A program made the translations under genes and the position numbers. Under the pieces are notes generated by a model that saw only the letters and a list, made by a program, of their open reading frames with translations, ran no database searches and was not told where the DNA came from. This document shows, in pieces, positions 27,136-35,753 of a stretch of DNA of 64,000 nt. How positions within the stretch are numbered: position 1 is the first letter of the stretch; every line of letters begins with the position of its first letter. Origin of the DNA: Flavobacterium hankyongi (GTDB lineage: Bacteria > Bacteroidota > Bacteroidia > Flavobacteriales > Flavobacteriaceae); NCBI RefSeq assembly GCF_036840915.1, contig NZ_CP085725.1, positions 744,001-808,000 on the forward strand. Direction: 5' to 3'.

Positions 27136-27275
27136 AATAAACACTGGAAAATTAGATACTGCAAAGTAAAGAAATCTTTTACAAAGAGATTATTAACTGT
27201 GCTTTTAAAATAAGTTAAAAATTATATAAATATTAAATTTCTCAGAAAAAGTACTGAATAACACTTTTTTAGCAG

Positions 27276-27283
27276 TACTTTTG
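27276..27283 (+). promoter_or_regulatory. -7 promoter box (TACTTTTG) of the helicase gene
   Basis: This exact TAnnTTTG match lies 21 nt before ATG 27305. It contains the TTG at 27281 that would otherwise be read as an upstream start, so that start is rejected. No clear -33 box is seen. Confidence 0.55.
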
Positions 27284-27304
27284 CAAAAATTGAATAAAAA
27301 CAAC

Positions 27305-28843
27305 ATGCAACACAACTCCTTTGAAGAAATAATTGAAGGGAAAAAAGAACTATATGATTATCAAAAACGCGATATAAACGCCATTTTTGATAAGATGGAT
27401 AACGTTTCTCAAAATTATCACTTACTTTATCAATTGCCAACAGGAGGAGGAAAAACAGTTATTTTCTCTGAAATTGTTAGACGATATATAGAAAGTCACA
27501 ACAAAAAAGTTGTTGTATTGACACACCGTATTGAATTATGCAAGCAAACATCTAAAATGCTTGATAGTTTTGGTGTAAAAAACAAAATCATTAATTCTAA
27601 AGTAAAAGAGATGCCGGACCAGCATGATTATTCATGTTTTGTAGCTATGGTTGAAACTCTTAAGAATAGATTAAATGACGAAAAACTTCAAATTGATAAC
27701 GTTGGTTTAGTTATTATTGACGAAGCACATTATAATTCATTTAGAAAACTTCTAAATTCTTTCAAAAACTCTTTTATTCTGGGAGTTACAGCAACACCAT
27801 TGAGTTCGAATATCAAACTACCAATGTATGAGAACTATAAAGAACTTATCGTTGGTGATCCAATAAATAAATTAATCCAAAACGGATTTTTAGCAAAAGC
27901 TAATACATATAGTTATGATGTTGGATTATCTAGTTTAAAAATAGGTATTAATGGTGATTATACAGTTAAATCATCAGATGAATTGTATTCACAATTGGAT
28001 ATGCAAAGCAAATTATTGTCTGCTTATGAAGAACAATCAAAAGGTAAAAAGACATTAATTTTCAACAACGGAATTCATACATCGTTATATGTACACGACA
28101 CATTTCGTGAAGCTGGATATACTATAAAACACTTAGATAATACAACGCCAGCTGAAGAAAGAAAAGATATTCTTAAGTGGTTTAAACATACACCAGATGC
28201 CATTTTAACTTCCGTTGGAATCTTGACAACAGGATTTGATGAACCATCTGTGGAGACAATTATCATTAATCGTGCGACAAAGTCATTAACATTATATTTT
28301 CAAATGATTGGTCGCGGCTCTAGATTGTTACCAAATAAAAAAGAATTTTCAATTATTGATTTAGGAAATAATGCAGCTCGATTTGGATTATGGAATGAAC
28401 CAGTAGATTGGCAACATATTTTTAAATCTCCAGAATATTATTTAGATAATCTCCGTGAAGACGCAGAAATTGAAATGCATTTTAAATATGAAATGCCATT
28501 AGAGATCCGTGAAAAATTTAAAAACTCAATTAATATCGAATTTGATATTGAAGAAGAATTTAAAAAAGCGTTAGCTAAAAATTTACGACCAAAATTTGTT
28601 ATCGATGAATCTATAGAACAACATGCATTAATGTGTGTTGAAAATTCTGATGATTTAAATGAAGCAAAAAAATTAGCCAAATATTTAGAAGAATCTTTGA
28701 ATTATCGCGTAAAAATATTTTGTCGTTGTTTATCAAATTCTACAAAGAATTATCGTGATTGGTTAATTGAGGAATATAAAAAAAATCTACAAATTGCTAT
28801 TGGACGTAAATTTCGTGAACGATTATTCAGTATTGCTGATTGA
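27305..28843 (+). CDS. DEAD/DEAH-box helicase (superfamily 2, SSL2-like)
   Basis: The 512-residue protein has all main SF2 motifs. A Q-like DYQKRD lies near 18-23, Walker A is PTGGGKT (45-51), DEAH is at 139-142 (IIDEAHYNSF) and motif III is GVTATP (160-165). GFDEP and QMIGRGSR (motif VI) are in the second RecA domain. About 120 extra C-terminal residues form a helical, charged domain of no known type. It is most like stand-alone SSL2/RAD25-type helicases that unwind DNA or RNA; no nuclease domain or defence partner is seen nearby. It is transcribed alone, divergent from DUF3817-MscS. Confidence 0.92.
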   Translation: MQHNSFEEIIEGKKELYDYQKRDINAIFDKMDNVSQNYHLLYQLPTGGGKTVIFSEIVRRYIESHNKKVVVLTHRIELCKQTSKMLDSFGVKNKIINSKVKEMPDQHDYSCFVAMVETLKNRLNDEKLQIDNVGLVIIDEAHYNSFRKLLNSFKNSFILGVTATPLSSNIKLPMYENYKELIVGDPINKLIQNGFLAKANTYSYDVGLSSLKIGINGDYTVKSSDELYSQLDMQSKLLSAYEEQSKGKKTLIFNNGIHTSLYVHDTFREAGYTIKHLDNTTPAEERKDILKWFKHTPDAILTSVGILTTGFDEPSVETIIINRATKSLTLYFQMIGRGSRLLPNKKEFSIIDLGNNAARFGLWNEPVDWQHIFKSPEYYLDNLREDAEIEMHFKYEMPLEIREKFKNSINIEFDIEEEFKKALAKNLRPKFVIDESIEQHALMCVENSDDLNEAKKLAKYLEESLNYRVKIFCRCLSNSTKNYRDWLIEEYKKNLQIAIGRKFRERLFSIAD

Positions 28844-28959
28844 TTTCGATGCATATATTGAACTATAATTTATATTATGTAAAATAGAATTTTTAAAGTA
28901 ACTCTTCTTTCTTACAAAAAATGTGATTATTTTTACATTTCCGATTAAGTATACTTTCC

Positions 28960-30867
28960 ATGAAAAATTCAATTGCTGAACACGTTGCTCTTTTTTTAAA
29001 AGAATTTAAGCCATTTAACTATTTAAGTTTTGATGATTTAAAAAATATCGCAAACTCAATACGTGTTATCAATTTAGATAAAGAAAAAACTCTTTTTAAA
29101 GTTGATGATAATTTGCATGATTGTTTTTATGTTGTTAATCAAGGCGTTATTCATCTTACAGTGATTTCAGATGCTGAAGAAGCATTGTTGAATAAATGTT
29201 ATCCAGGAGATATTTTTGGTTTACGTCCTTTTTTTGCCAAAAATAATTACCAAATGACAGCAAAAGCTCGTGAAGAAAGTATTATTTATGCTATTCCTAT
29301 AGAAGCTTTCAAGCCTTTTGTTTCTCAAAATCAGGATGTTTTAGACTTTTTATTAGAGAGTTTTGCAACAAATGCACGTAATGACAAGGAAAATACTAAT
29401 AGAATTGTTTCTTATGTAAATGCAAGCGAAAATCAAACAGATGTTTCTTTTTTTCAAACACTTAGCTATAATAGAAAACCTTTAAAAGTTAACCCAGAAG
29501 ATTCTATTAAAGAAGTTGCAATCTTGATGAGCGATAATCTTTTAGAAAGCGCTTTAGTTGTTGAAAATGATTTGGTTAAAGGAATTGTGACAGATGCCGA
29601 CTTTAGAATAAAAGTTGCTACTGGAAAACATGGAATTCAATCTTACATTGATAAAATAATGAGTTCACCTGTGCTCACGGTTCCGGAAAATATATCACTT
29701 GCAGAGGCTCAATTGGTTATGATTACACATAATTTAAACCATTTATGTGTTACCGAAGATGGTACAGACGCCTCACCTGTCAAAGGAATTATTTCACAAA
29801 AAGATTTAATTGCTGCACAGGCAAATAATCCTGGTGTCCTTTTAAAGGAAATTAAAAAAGCACTATCAGGTGCAGCACTAAAAGAAGTAAGACAGAGCCT
29901 TGATGAAATTATAAACACATCTATTTCTAAAAACATTCCTTTAAACCATATAAATGCAATTGCTGGAGAAGTTATTTTGGCAATTGTAAGAAGGACTGTT
30001 GAGATTGCTATTTTAGAATTAGGCTCCCCTCCTGTTCCATTTTCTTTTTTAAGTACTGGTAGTGCAGGAAGGAAAGAACAATTATTATATACAGATCATA
30101 ATAGCATTTTGGTTTTCCAGGATGTTGAACCTGAAAAATACAGAGATGTTAAAGATTATTTTGTGCAATTATCCAAAAAATCTTCAGCAATGTTAGAACA
30201 AGCTGGATACAAACATAGTGCCTACGGGCATGTGGCTAGTAATCCTAATTTATGTAGATCTCTTTCAGAATGGATTAAGCAATATAATAGTTGGATGAAT
30301 ACTCCAGGTGAAACTTCTAACGAAATTTTCACTATTTATTTTGACTACGAATTAGCTTTTGGAGACCCAAAAATTGAAGCAGAAATTACTGAAAATATAT
30401 TCAAAAATGCTAAAAACAGCGTGCTTTTCTATGATTATCTAGGAAATGATGCTTTAAAAAAACCTGCTCCTTTAAACTTTTTCAAAAAATTTAATTTAGA
30501 AGAAGAAGGTGAGCACAAAGGAAAATTCAATATTAAAACAAAAGCGTTGATGCCTTTAATTGATGGTGCTAGATTGTTTGTTATGAATATGGGGATCAAA
30601 GGGATTAATAATACCTATTTGAGATTTAAGCAACTTGCTATTACTGATACTGCCCATGCTGAAATTTATTTAGAATGTGCTGAATCGTTTTTAACATTGT
30701 CTAGAATTAGAACAATTGAAGGTCTAAAAAACGATAGTGATGGTAGTTTTATTGATATAGATGAGCTATCAAAAGCAGATAAAGAAAAACTTAAACAAGC
30801 ATTGCACGCCATGGACAATTTAGAAGAAATTATAAAAGACCGTTTTCAATTAACACAATTTTCATAG
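28960..30867 (+). CDS. cNMP-binding / CBS / DUF294 nucleotidyltransferase-like signalling protein
   Basis: The 635-residue cytoplasmic protein has a cyclic-nucleotide-binding-like domain (about 17-130), a CBS pair (about 172-290), a DUF294 nucleotidyltransferase-like domain (about 315-460) and the DUF294 C-terminal helical domain. GSAGRKEQ (367-374) is the nucleotidyltransferase start motif, followed by TDHNS (378-382). Active relatives read TDxDN, so the second Asp is replaced by Asn381. It is followed 1 nt later by a DnaQ-like gene. This pair is often found with acetate genes (acs, symporters) in other bacteria, and acs is convergent here. A regulatory role in acetate use is inferred. Confidence 0.9.
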   Translation: MKNSIAEHVALFLKEFKPFNYLSFDDLKNIANSIRVINLDKEKTLFKVDDNLHDCFYVVNQGVIHLTVISDAEEALLNKCYPGDIFGLRPFFAKNNYQMTAKAREESIIYAIPIEAFKPFVSQNQDVLDFLLESFATNARNDKENTNRIVSYVNASENQTDVSFFQTLSYNRKPLKVNPEDSIKEVAILMSDNLLESALVVENDLVKGIVTDADFRIKVATGKHGIQSYIDKIMSSPVLTVPENISLAEAQLVMITHNLNHLCVTEDGTDASPVKGIISQKDLIAAQANNPGVLLKEIKKALSGAALKEVRQSLDEIINTSISKNIPLNHINAIAGEVILAIVRRTVEIAILELGSPPVPFSFLSTGSAGRKEQLLYTDHNSILVFQDVEPEKYRDVKDYFVQLSKKSSAMLEQAGYKHSAYGHVASNPNLCRSLSEWIKQYNSWMNTPGETSNEIFTIYFDYELAFGDPKIEAEITENIFKNAKNSVLFYDYLGNDALKKPAPLNFFKKFNLEEEGEHKGKFNIKTKALMPLIDGARLFVMNMGIKGINNTYLRFKQLAITDTAHAEIYLECAESFLTLSRIRTIEGLKNDSDGSFIDIDELSKADKEKLKQALHAMDNLEEIIKDRFQLTQFS

Positions 30868-30868
30868 A

Positions 30869-31408
30869 ATGCTTGATTGGTTTAAAAAAATAGGAAAAGA
30901 TTATCCAGATTTCTGGATGGAGTATATTTCTAAATTTGAAGAAAAATCAAATAGATATGTAGCTTTAACGGTTGAGACATCTGGAATTAATCCTAAAAAA
31001 AATGTGATATTATCATTTGCTGCCATAGGAATTGTTAATCAAAATATTATTGTTAATGATTATTTTGAATTTTCAATGAATGATTTTGAAACGGAAGCTG
31101 ATGCAATTCAAAAGTTTATTGAATATATAGGAAATGCAACTTTAGTTGGACATAGAATTTATTTAGATGTCGAAATGATTAATGAAGCATTAAGCAAAAT
31201 GGATTGTGGTAGAATTAAAAATGAAGCGTTGGATGTTGAAATTATGCATAAAAAATTATTTGATATTCATGAAGATAAACCAATGTCTCTAAATGAAATA
31301 GTTTCTCATTATAAAATAATTCATGCAGATAAAAGCTCAAATGCAGATGATGCATTTACAATAGCTTTATTGTTTTTAAAATTAAAATCTCAACTTCAAT
31401 TAAAATAA
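30869..31408 (+). CDS. DnaQ-like 3'-5' exonuclease domain protein with altered ExoI motif
   Basis: The 179-residue protein has the DEDDh exonuclease fold: ExoI-like ALTVETSG (32-39), ExoII LVGHRIYLDVEM and ExoIII HADKSSNADDAFTIALLF. In active enzymes ExoI reads D-x-E; here the Asp position is Thr34 while Glu36 remains. Loss of this metal ligand suggests weak or no nuclease activity, or another ligand. It is translationally adjacent to the DUF294 protein (1-nt gap), so the two probably act together. It ends at a bidirectional terminator. Confidence 0.87.
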   Translation: MLDWFKKIGKDYPDFWMEYISKFEEKSNRYVALTVETSGINPKKNVILSFAAIGIVNQNIIVNDYFEFSMNDFETEADAIQKFIEYIGNATLVGHRIYLDVEMINEALSKMDCGRIKNEALDVEIMHKKLFDIHEDKPMSLNEIVSHYKIIHADKSSNADDAFTIALLFLKLKSQLQLK

Positions 31409-31432
31409 AAAGCCCTGATTCAGGGCTTTTTA
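31406..31432. terminator. Bidirectional intrinsic terminator
   Basis: AAAAGCCCTG and CAGGGCTTTT form a perfect stem with a 3-nt loop and A/T-runs on either side, between the convergent exonuclease-like gene and acs. Confidence 0.93.
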
Positions 31433-31433
31433 A

Positions 31434-33341
31434 TTATACTCTATTATCTTTAATTTCATCTACAATTTCAGGATTTAATAACGTAGAAATATCTCCAAAA
31501 TTACTAAAATCTCCTTCAGCGATCTTACGTAAAATACGACGCATGATTTTTCCAGAACGAGTTTTTGGTAATCCAGATACAAACTGAATTTTATCTAATT
31601 TAGCTATAGGGCCAATTTGGTCTGATACCAACTGATTAATTTCTTTTGCTAAGTTATTACGGTCTCTACTCTCTCCTACTTCCTTCAAAATAATAAATCC
31701 GTAAAGTGCATTTCCTTTAATATCATGAGGAAAACCAACAATAGCACTTTCGGCCACAGCTGGATGTTCATTAATAGCATCTTCAATTGGTGCTGTACCC
31801 AAATTATGACCTGAAACAATTACTACATCGTCAACTCTACCGGTGATTCGGTAATAGCCGACTTCATCACGCAACGCACCATCTCCTGTAAAATATTTAC
31901 CTGGGAAAGCGGTAAAATAAGTCTCTTTATATCTTTGATGATCTCCCCAAATCGTTCTAGCAATACTAGGCCAAGGAAATTTTATACACAAACTACCAGT
32001 GACTTGATTTCCTTCAATTTCGTTACGCAATTCATCCATTAGAACAGGTTGAATTCCAGGTAATGGTAAGGAAGCATAGGTTGGTTTTGTTGGAGTTACA
32101 AAAGGAATCGGTGATATCATAATTCCACCTGTTTCGGTTTGCCACCAAGTATCGACTAACGGACAACGCTTACCACCTACGTGATCATTGTACCAGTGCC
32201 AAGCTTCTTCGTTTATGGGTTCTCCAACACTTCCAATCACTTTTAAAGAACTTAAAGGAAAACGTTGTACGTAATCTAAATTTTCTTTTGCCAAAGCACG
32301 AATGGCCGTTGGCGCGGTATAAAATTGAGTTACATTGTGTTTTTCGATAACTTCCCAAAAACGACTAAAATCAGGATATGAAGGCACACCTTCAAAAATT
32401 ACTGTCGTTGCACCGTTTAGTAGTGGTCCATATAAAATATAAGAATGTCCCGTAATCCAACCTATATCGGCAGTACACCAAAAAATGTCATTTTCTTCAT
32501 AGTTGAAGACGTTTTTAAAAGTATATCCCGTATACACCATATATCCTGCAGTAGTATGTAACATTCCTTTTGGTTTACCGGTTGAGCCTGAGGTATAAAG
32601 TATGAATAAAGGATCTTCGGCATCCATAATTTCTGCGACATTGTTGTCTAAGGCATTATCTAATAATGGTTGTAACCATATATCACGGCCGTCCTTCATT
32701 GGAACTGTTTCATGGGTTCTTTTTACCATTAATACTTTTTCGACGGTAGGGCATTTTTCCAAAGCTTCGTCAATAATTCCCTTCAGATTTATCGTTTTTT
32801 CTCCACGATAACCACCATCAGAAGTAATTACCATCGAACATTCACAATCTTGGATTCTGGCAGCCACAGCTGAAGCTGAGAAACCCGCAAATATAACCGA
32901 ATGTATAGCTCCTATTCGCGCACAAGCCAAAACAGCAACCGCTAGTTCCGGAATCATTGGCAAATAAATACACACTCTATCTCCCTTTTTAACGCCTTGC
33001 TCTCGCAAAACATTAGCCATTTTAGATACTCGTTTGTATAGCTCGTTGTAAGAAATATGAAGTGCTTCTTCTTCAGGATTATTCGGCTCAAAAATAATAG
33101 CCGTTTTGTCACCACGACGGGCTAAATGTCTATCGATACAATTTTTTGTGATATTGACTTTGGCATCCAAAAACCATTTGAACTGCGCTTCTTGCATATT
33201 AACATCAAAAACTTTGTCCCATTTTTGGTACCAAACAAAGTTTTCATCGGCTATTTTATCCCAAAACTTTTTGGGCTCACGAACCGATTTTTTATACATT
33301 TTGAAATAATGCTCTAAATTTTGAATTTTATAATAACTCAT
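31434..33341 (-). CDS. acs: Acetyl-CoA synthetase
   Basis: The 635-residue AMP-forming ligase makes acetyl-CoA from acetate, ATP and CoA. Present are the P-loop YTSGSTGKPKGMLHT, DTWWQTETGG, and the C-terminal KTRSGKIMRRILRKIA with the catalytic Lys that is acetylated in this family. Length is close to the usual about 650. It lies downstream of the PrpE-like gene and the symporter-kinase system on the same strand, so it is probably part of a carboxylate-use regulon. The 113-nt gap before it may hold its own promoter (TATATTTA is near consensus). Confidence 0.97.
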   Translation of the reverse strand: MSYYKIQNLEHYFKMYKKSVREPKKFWDKIADENFVWYQKWDKVFDVNMQEAQFKWFLDAKVNITKNCIDRHLARRGDKTAIIFEPNNPEEEALHISYNELYKRVSKMANVLREQGVKKGDRVCIYLPMIPELAVAVLACARIGAIHSVIFAGFSASAVAARIQDCECSMVITSDGGYRGEKTINLKGIIDEALEKCPTVEKVLMVKRTHETVPMKDGRDIWLQPLLDNALDNNVAEIMDAEDPLFILYTSGSTGKPKGMLHTTAGYMVYTGYTFKNVFNYEENDIFWCTADIGWITGHSYILYGPLLNGATTVIFEGVPSYPDFSRFWEVIEKHNVTQFYTAPTAIRALAKENLDYVQRFPLSSLKVIGSVGEPINEEAWHWYNDHVGGKRCPLVDTWWQTETGGIMISPIPFVTPTKPTYASLPLPGIQPVLMDELRNEIEGNQVTGSLCIKFPWPSIARTIWGDHQRYKETYFTAFPGKYFTGDGALRDEVGYYRITGRVDDVVIVSGHNLGTAPIEDAINEHPAVAESAIVGFPHDIKGNALYGFIILKEVGESRDRNNLAKEINQLVSDQIGPIAKLDKIQFVSGLPKTRSGKIMRRILRKIAEGDFSNFGDISTLLNPEIVDEIKDNRV

Positions 33342-33454
33342 TATCTTTCTATATTATATTACCATTTGTAGTGTAAATATAACCAAACTATTTTTGCTGT
33401 AATGAATAATTTTGCTAAATAGGTATAGGTCATTTTTAGTTAATTCTGTTTTTC

Positions 33455-35362
33455 TTAGATAGGACTGTTTTTATAAATTCCTATGCTTTGTTTTTGAAAA
33501 TCCTCTTTTATTTCCTCTATAATCGATTCATCATCAATGGTTGATGGTATTTGAAACTCTATACCATCAGCGATACTTCTAATAAGTTTTCTTAATATTT
33601 TACCAGAACGTGTTTTGGGTAATCGTTGCACTACTACCACATCACGTAACGAAGCCACAGCTCCAATTTTATCTCTAACCAATTGAACAATCTCGTATTG
33701 TGTTTGGAAATTTTCGATGGTTTCTCCCGATTTTATAACCACTAAGGCTAAAGGTATTTGGCCTTTTAACTCGTCATTTATTCCTATAACGGCACACTCG
33801 GCCACAGCATCATGTGAGGAAACAATTTCTTCCATTTCGGCAGTAGACAAACGATGCCCTGCTACATTAATTACGTCATCGATCCTTCCGGTGATGAAAA
33901 CATAACCTTCTTCATCTTTAAATCCGCCGTCACCTGAGAAATAATAGCCTGGAAATTTATCCAGATATCCTTTTTGGAAACGTTCATGATCGTTCCATAT
34001 ATCAAGCATCATTCCTGGTGGCAAAGGTAATTTAATTACTACGTAACCTTCTTCTGTTGGGGCTAATTCCTGACCATTTTCATTAAAAATTCTGATATCA
34101 TAACCAGTAACTGGTTTTCCTGAAGAACCTGGTTTAATTGGTAAAAACTCTACCCCCATCATGTTTGCAATCATGGGCCAGCCAGATTCAGTTTGCCACC
34201 AGTGATCAATCACTGGGATTGAAATATGCTTTTGATACCATTCCAAAGTGGCAACATCACAGCGTTCACCAGCTAAAAACTGTGTTCTAAGACTGCTTAA
34301 ATCATATTGTTTTATAAATTCACCATTTGGATCCTCTTTTTTAATAGCTCTGATAGCTGTAGGTGCTGTAAACATTACATTAACCTTATGTTCTGAAATA
34401 ATTCTCCAAAAGGTTGAAGCATCAGGTGTTTTTACTGGTTTTCCTTCAAATATGATAGAAGTATTTCGATTGAATAATGGTCCATAAATCGTATAACTGT
34501 GCCCAACAGCCCATCCAATATCTGAAGCAGCCCAGAATACTTCATCTTCTTTTATACCATAAATATATTGCATTGAAAATTTAAGTGCTGTAGCATGTCC
34601 ACCTGTGTCTCTGACAATTCCTTTTGGTTTTCCTGTTGTTCCTGAAGTATATAAAACATATAATGGATGAGTAGCTTCTACTGGAACACAAGGCGTTTCT
34701 TCTGAACCATATACAATAGCTTCATAGTCGACATCATACTTTTTGAATGGAATTCTAGCGCCTAATTTTCGATTCAGTACAATTACTTTTTTAGGTTTGT
34801 GTTGGGCTAATTCGATAGCTTCATCGACTAAAGGTTTATAGGCAATCAATCGGTCAACTTCGATTCCTGAGGAAGCAGTGATAATCAGTCTTGGTTTGCA
34901 ATCATCAATTCGAATAGCAAGTTCATGAGGAGCAAATCCGCCAAAAACTACCGAATGCGTTACCCCTATTCTCGCACAAGCTAACATTGCAAAGGCAGCC
35001 TGCGGAATCATAGGCATGTAAATTACAGCGGTATCTCCTTTTTTTAATCCTAAAGAAAGCATACCACCTGCCAATTTAGCTACTTCTGTCTTTACTTCAT
35101 TAAAGGTATATTTTTTGATCGTTTGAGTAACAGGAGAATCATATATGATGGCTGTTTGATCTCCAAAACCATCTTGAATGTGCTTATCTAATGCTAAATA
35201 ACAAGCATTTAATTTGCCATCTTTAAACCAAAGTGGATAACCGTTATCGTCTTGCGATAAAATAGTACTTGGTTTACTGTACCATTCGATTTCATTGGCT
35301 TGTTTTTCCCAAAATTCGGAAGGAAAATGAATACTTTGATTGTATAATTCGTTATAATTCAT
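33455..35362 (-). CDS. prpE: Propionate-CoA ligase-like acyl-CoA synthetase
   Basis: The 635-residue ANL ligase differs from the neighbouring Acs and carries PrpE-type blocks: YTSGTTGKPKGIVRDTGGH, FLAGERCDVATLEWY and DHWWQTESGWPMI. KTRSGKILRKLIRSIADG contains the C-terminal catalytic Lys. It is expected to activate propionate and perhaps acetate in the cytoplasm. The gene follows the response regulator by 23 nt and precedes acs. No 2-methylcitrate genes are seen in the window, so the route for propionyl-CoA lies elsewhere. Confidence 0.88.
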   Translation of the reverse strand: MNYNELYNQSIHFPSEFWEKQANEIEWYSKPSTILSQDDNGYPLWFKDGKLNACYLALDKHIQDGFGDQTAIIYDSPVTQTIKKYTFNEVKTEVAKLAGGMLSLGLKKGDTAVIYMPMIPQAAFAMLACARIGVTHSVVFGGFAPHELAIRIDDCKPRLIITASSGIEVDRLIAYKPLVDEAIELAQHKPKKVIVLNRKLGARIPFKKYDVDYEAIVYGSEETPCVPVEATHPLYVLYTSGTTGKPKGIVRDTGGHATALKFSMQYIYGIKEDEVFWAASDIGWAVGHSYTIYGPLFNRNTSIIFEGKPVKTPDASTFWRIISEHKVNVMFTAPTAIRAIKKEDPNGEFIKQYDLSSLRTQFLAGERCDVATLEWYQKHISIPVIDHWWQTESGWPMIANMMGVEFLPIKPGSSGKPVTGYDIRIFNENGQELAPTEEGYVVIKLPLPPGMMLDIWNDHERFQKGYLDKFPGYYFSGDGGFKDEEGYVFITGRIDDVINVAGHRLSTAEMEEIVSSHDAVAECAVIGINDELKGQIPLALVVIKSGETIENFQTQYEIVQLVRDKIGAVASLRDVVVVQRLPKTRSGKILRKLIRSIADGIEFQIPSTIDDESIIEEIKEDFQKQSIGIYKNSPI

Positions 35363-35385
35363 GGCATTTTATTTTTAATATCCCA

Positions 35386-35751
35386 CTATTCTTGCAAAAG
35401 TTCACTTACTTGTTCTACAATTTTTTTAATAGAAAAGGGTTTAGTCAAGTAAGCATCGGCGCCAAGTGATAATCCTTTTTCGATATCACTTTCTTTATTT
35501 TTTGCCGAAAGAAATATCACTTTGGTATGTTTTAAATTATCGTCTTTTTTTATTTGTTCTAATGTAGCATAGCCATCTACCATAGGCATCATCACGTCCA
35601 AAATAATCACATCTGGAAAATTAGTTTTGACAATATCTAGCGCTTCTTGTCCGTCTCGGGCAATAAATACTTGATAATTATTTTTCTTAAATGTGTATTC
35701 TAAAGACATGACAATGTTGGGTTCGTCATCTACTATTAAAATCTTTTTCAT
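35386..35751 (-). CDS. Single-domain response regulator
   Basis: The 121-residue protein is a receiver domain only. The acidic pocket (VDDE, 7-10), phospho-acceptor Asp52 (LDVMMP), Ser82 and Lys104 (LTKPF) are all present. No DNA-binding or enzymatic output follows, unlike CrbR-type regulators, which carry a LuxR-type helix-turn-helix. It lies 2 nt after the hybrid symporter-kinase gene and is its obvious partner. It must act through protein contacts or a phosphorelay. Confidence 0.95.
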   Translation of the reverse strand: MKKILIVDDEPNIVMSLEYTFKKNNYQVFIARDGQEALDIVKTNFPDVIILDVMMPMVDGYATLEQIKKDDNLKHTKVIFLSAKNKESDIEKGLSLGADAYLTKPFSIKKIVEQVSELLQE

Positions 35752-35753
35752 CT

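Noticed and set aside
27305..28843. A phage-defence helicase module
   Set aside because: The helicase stands alone; its neighbours are a mechanosensitive channel gene and a signalling pair, with no nuclease or methylase.
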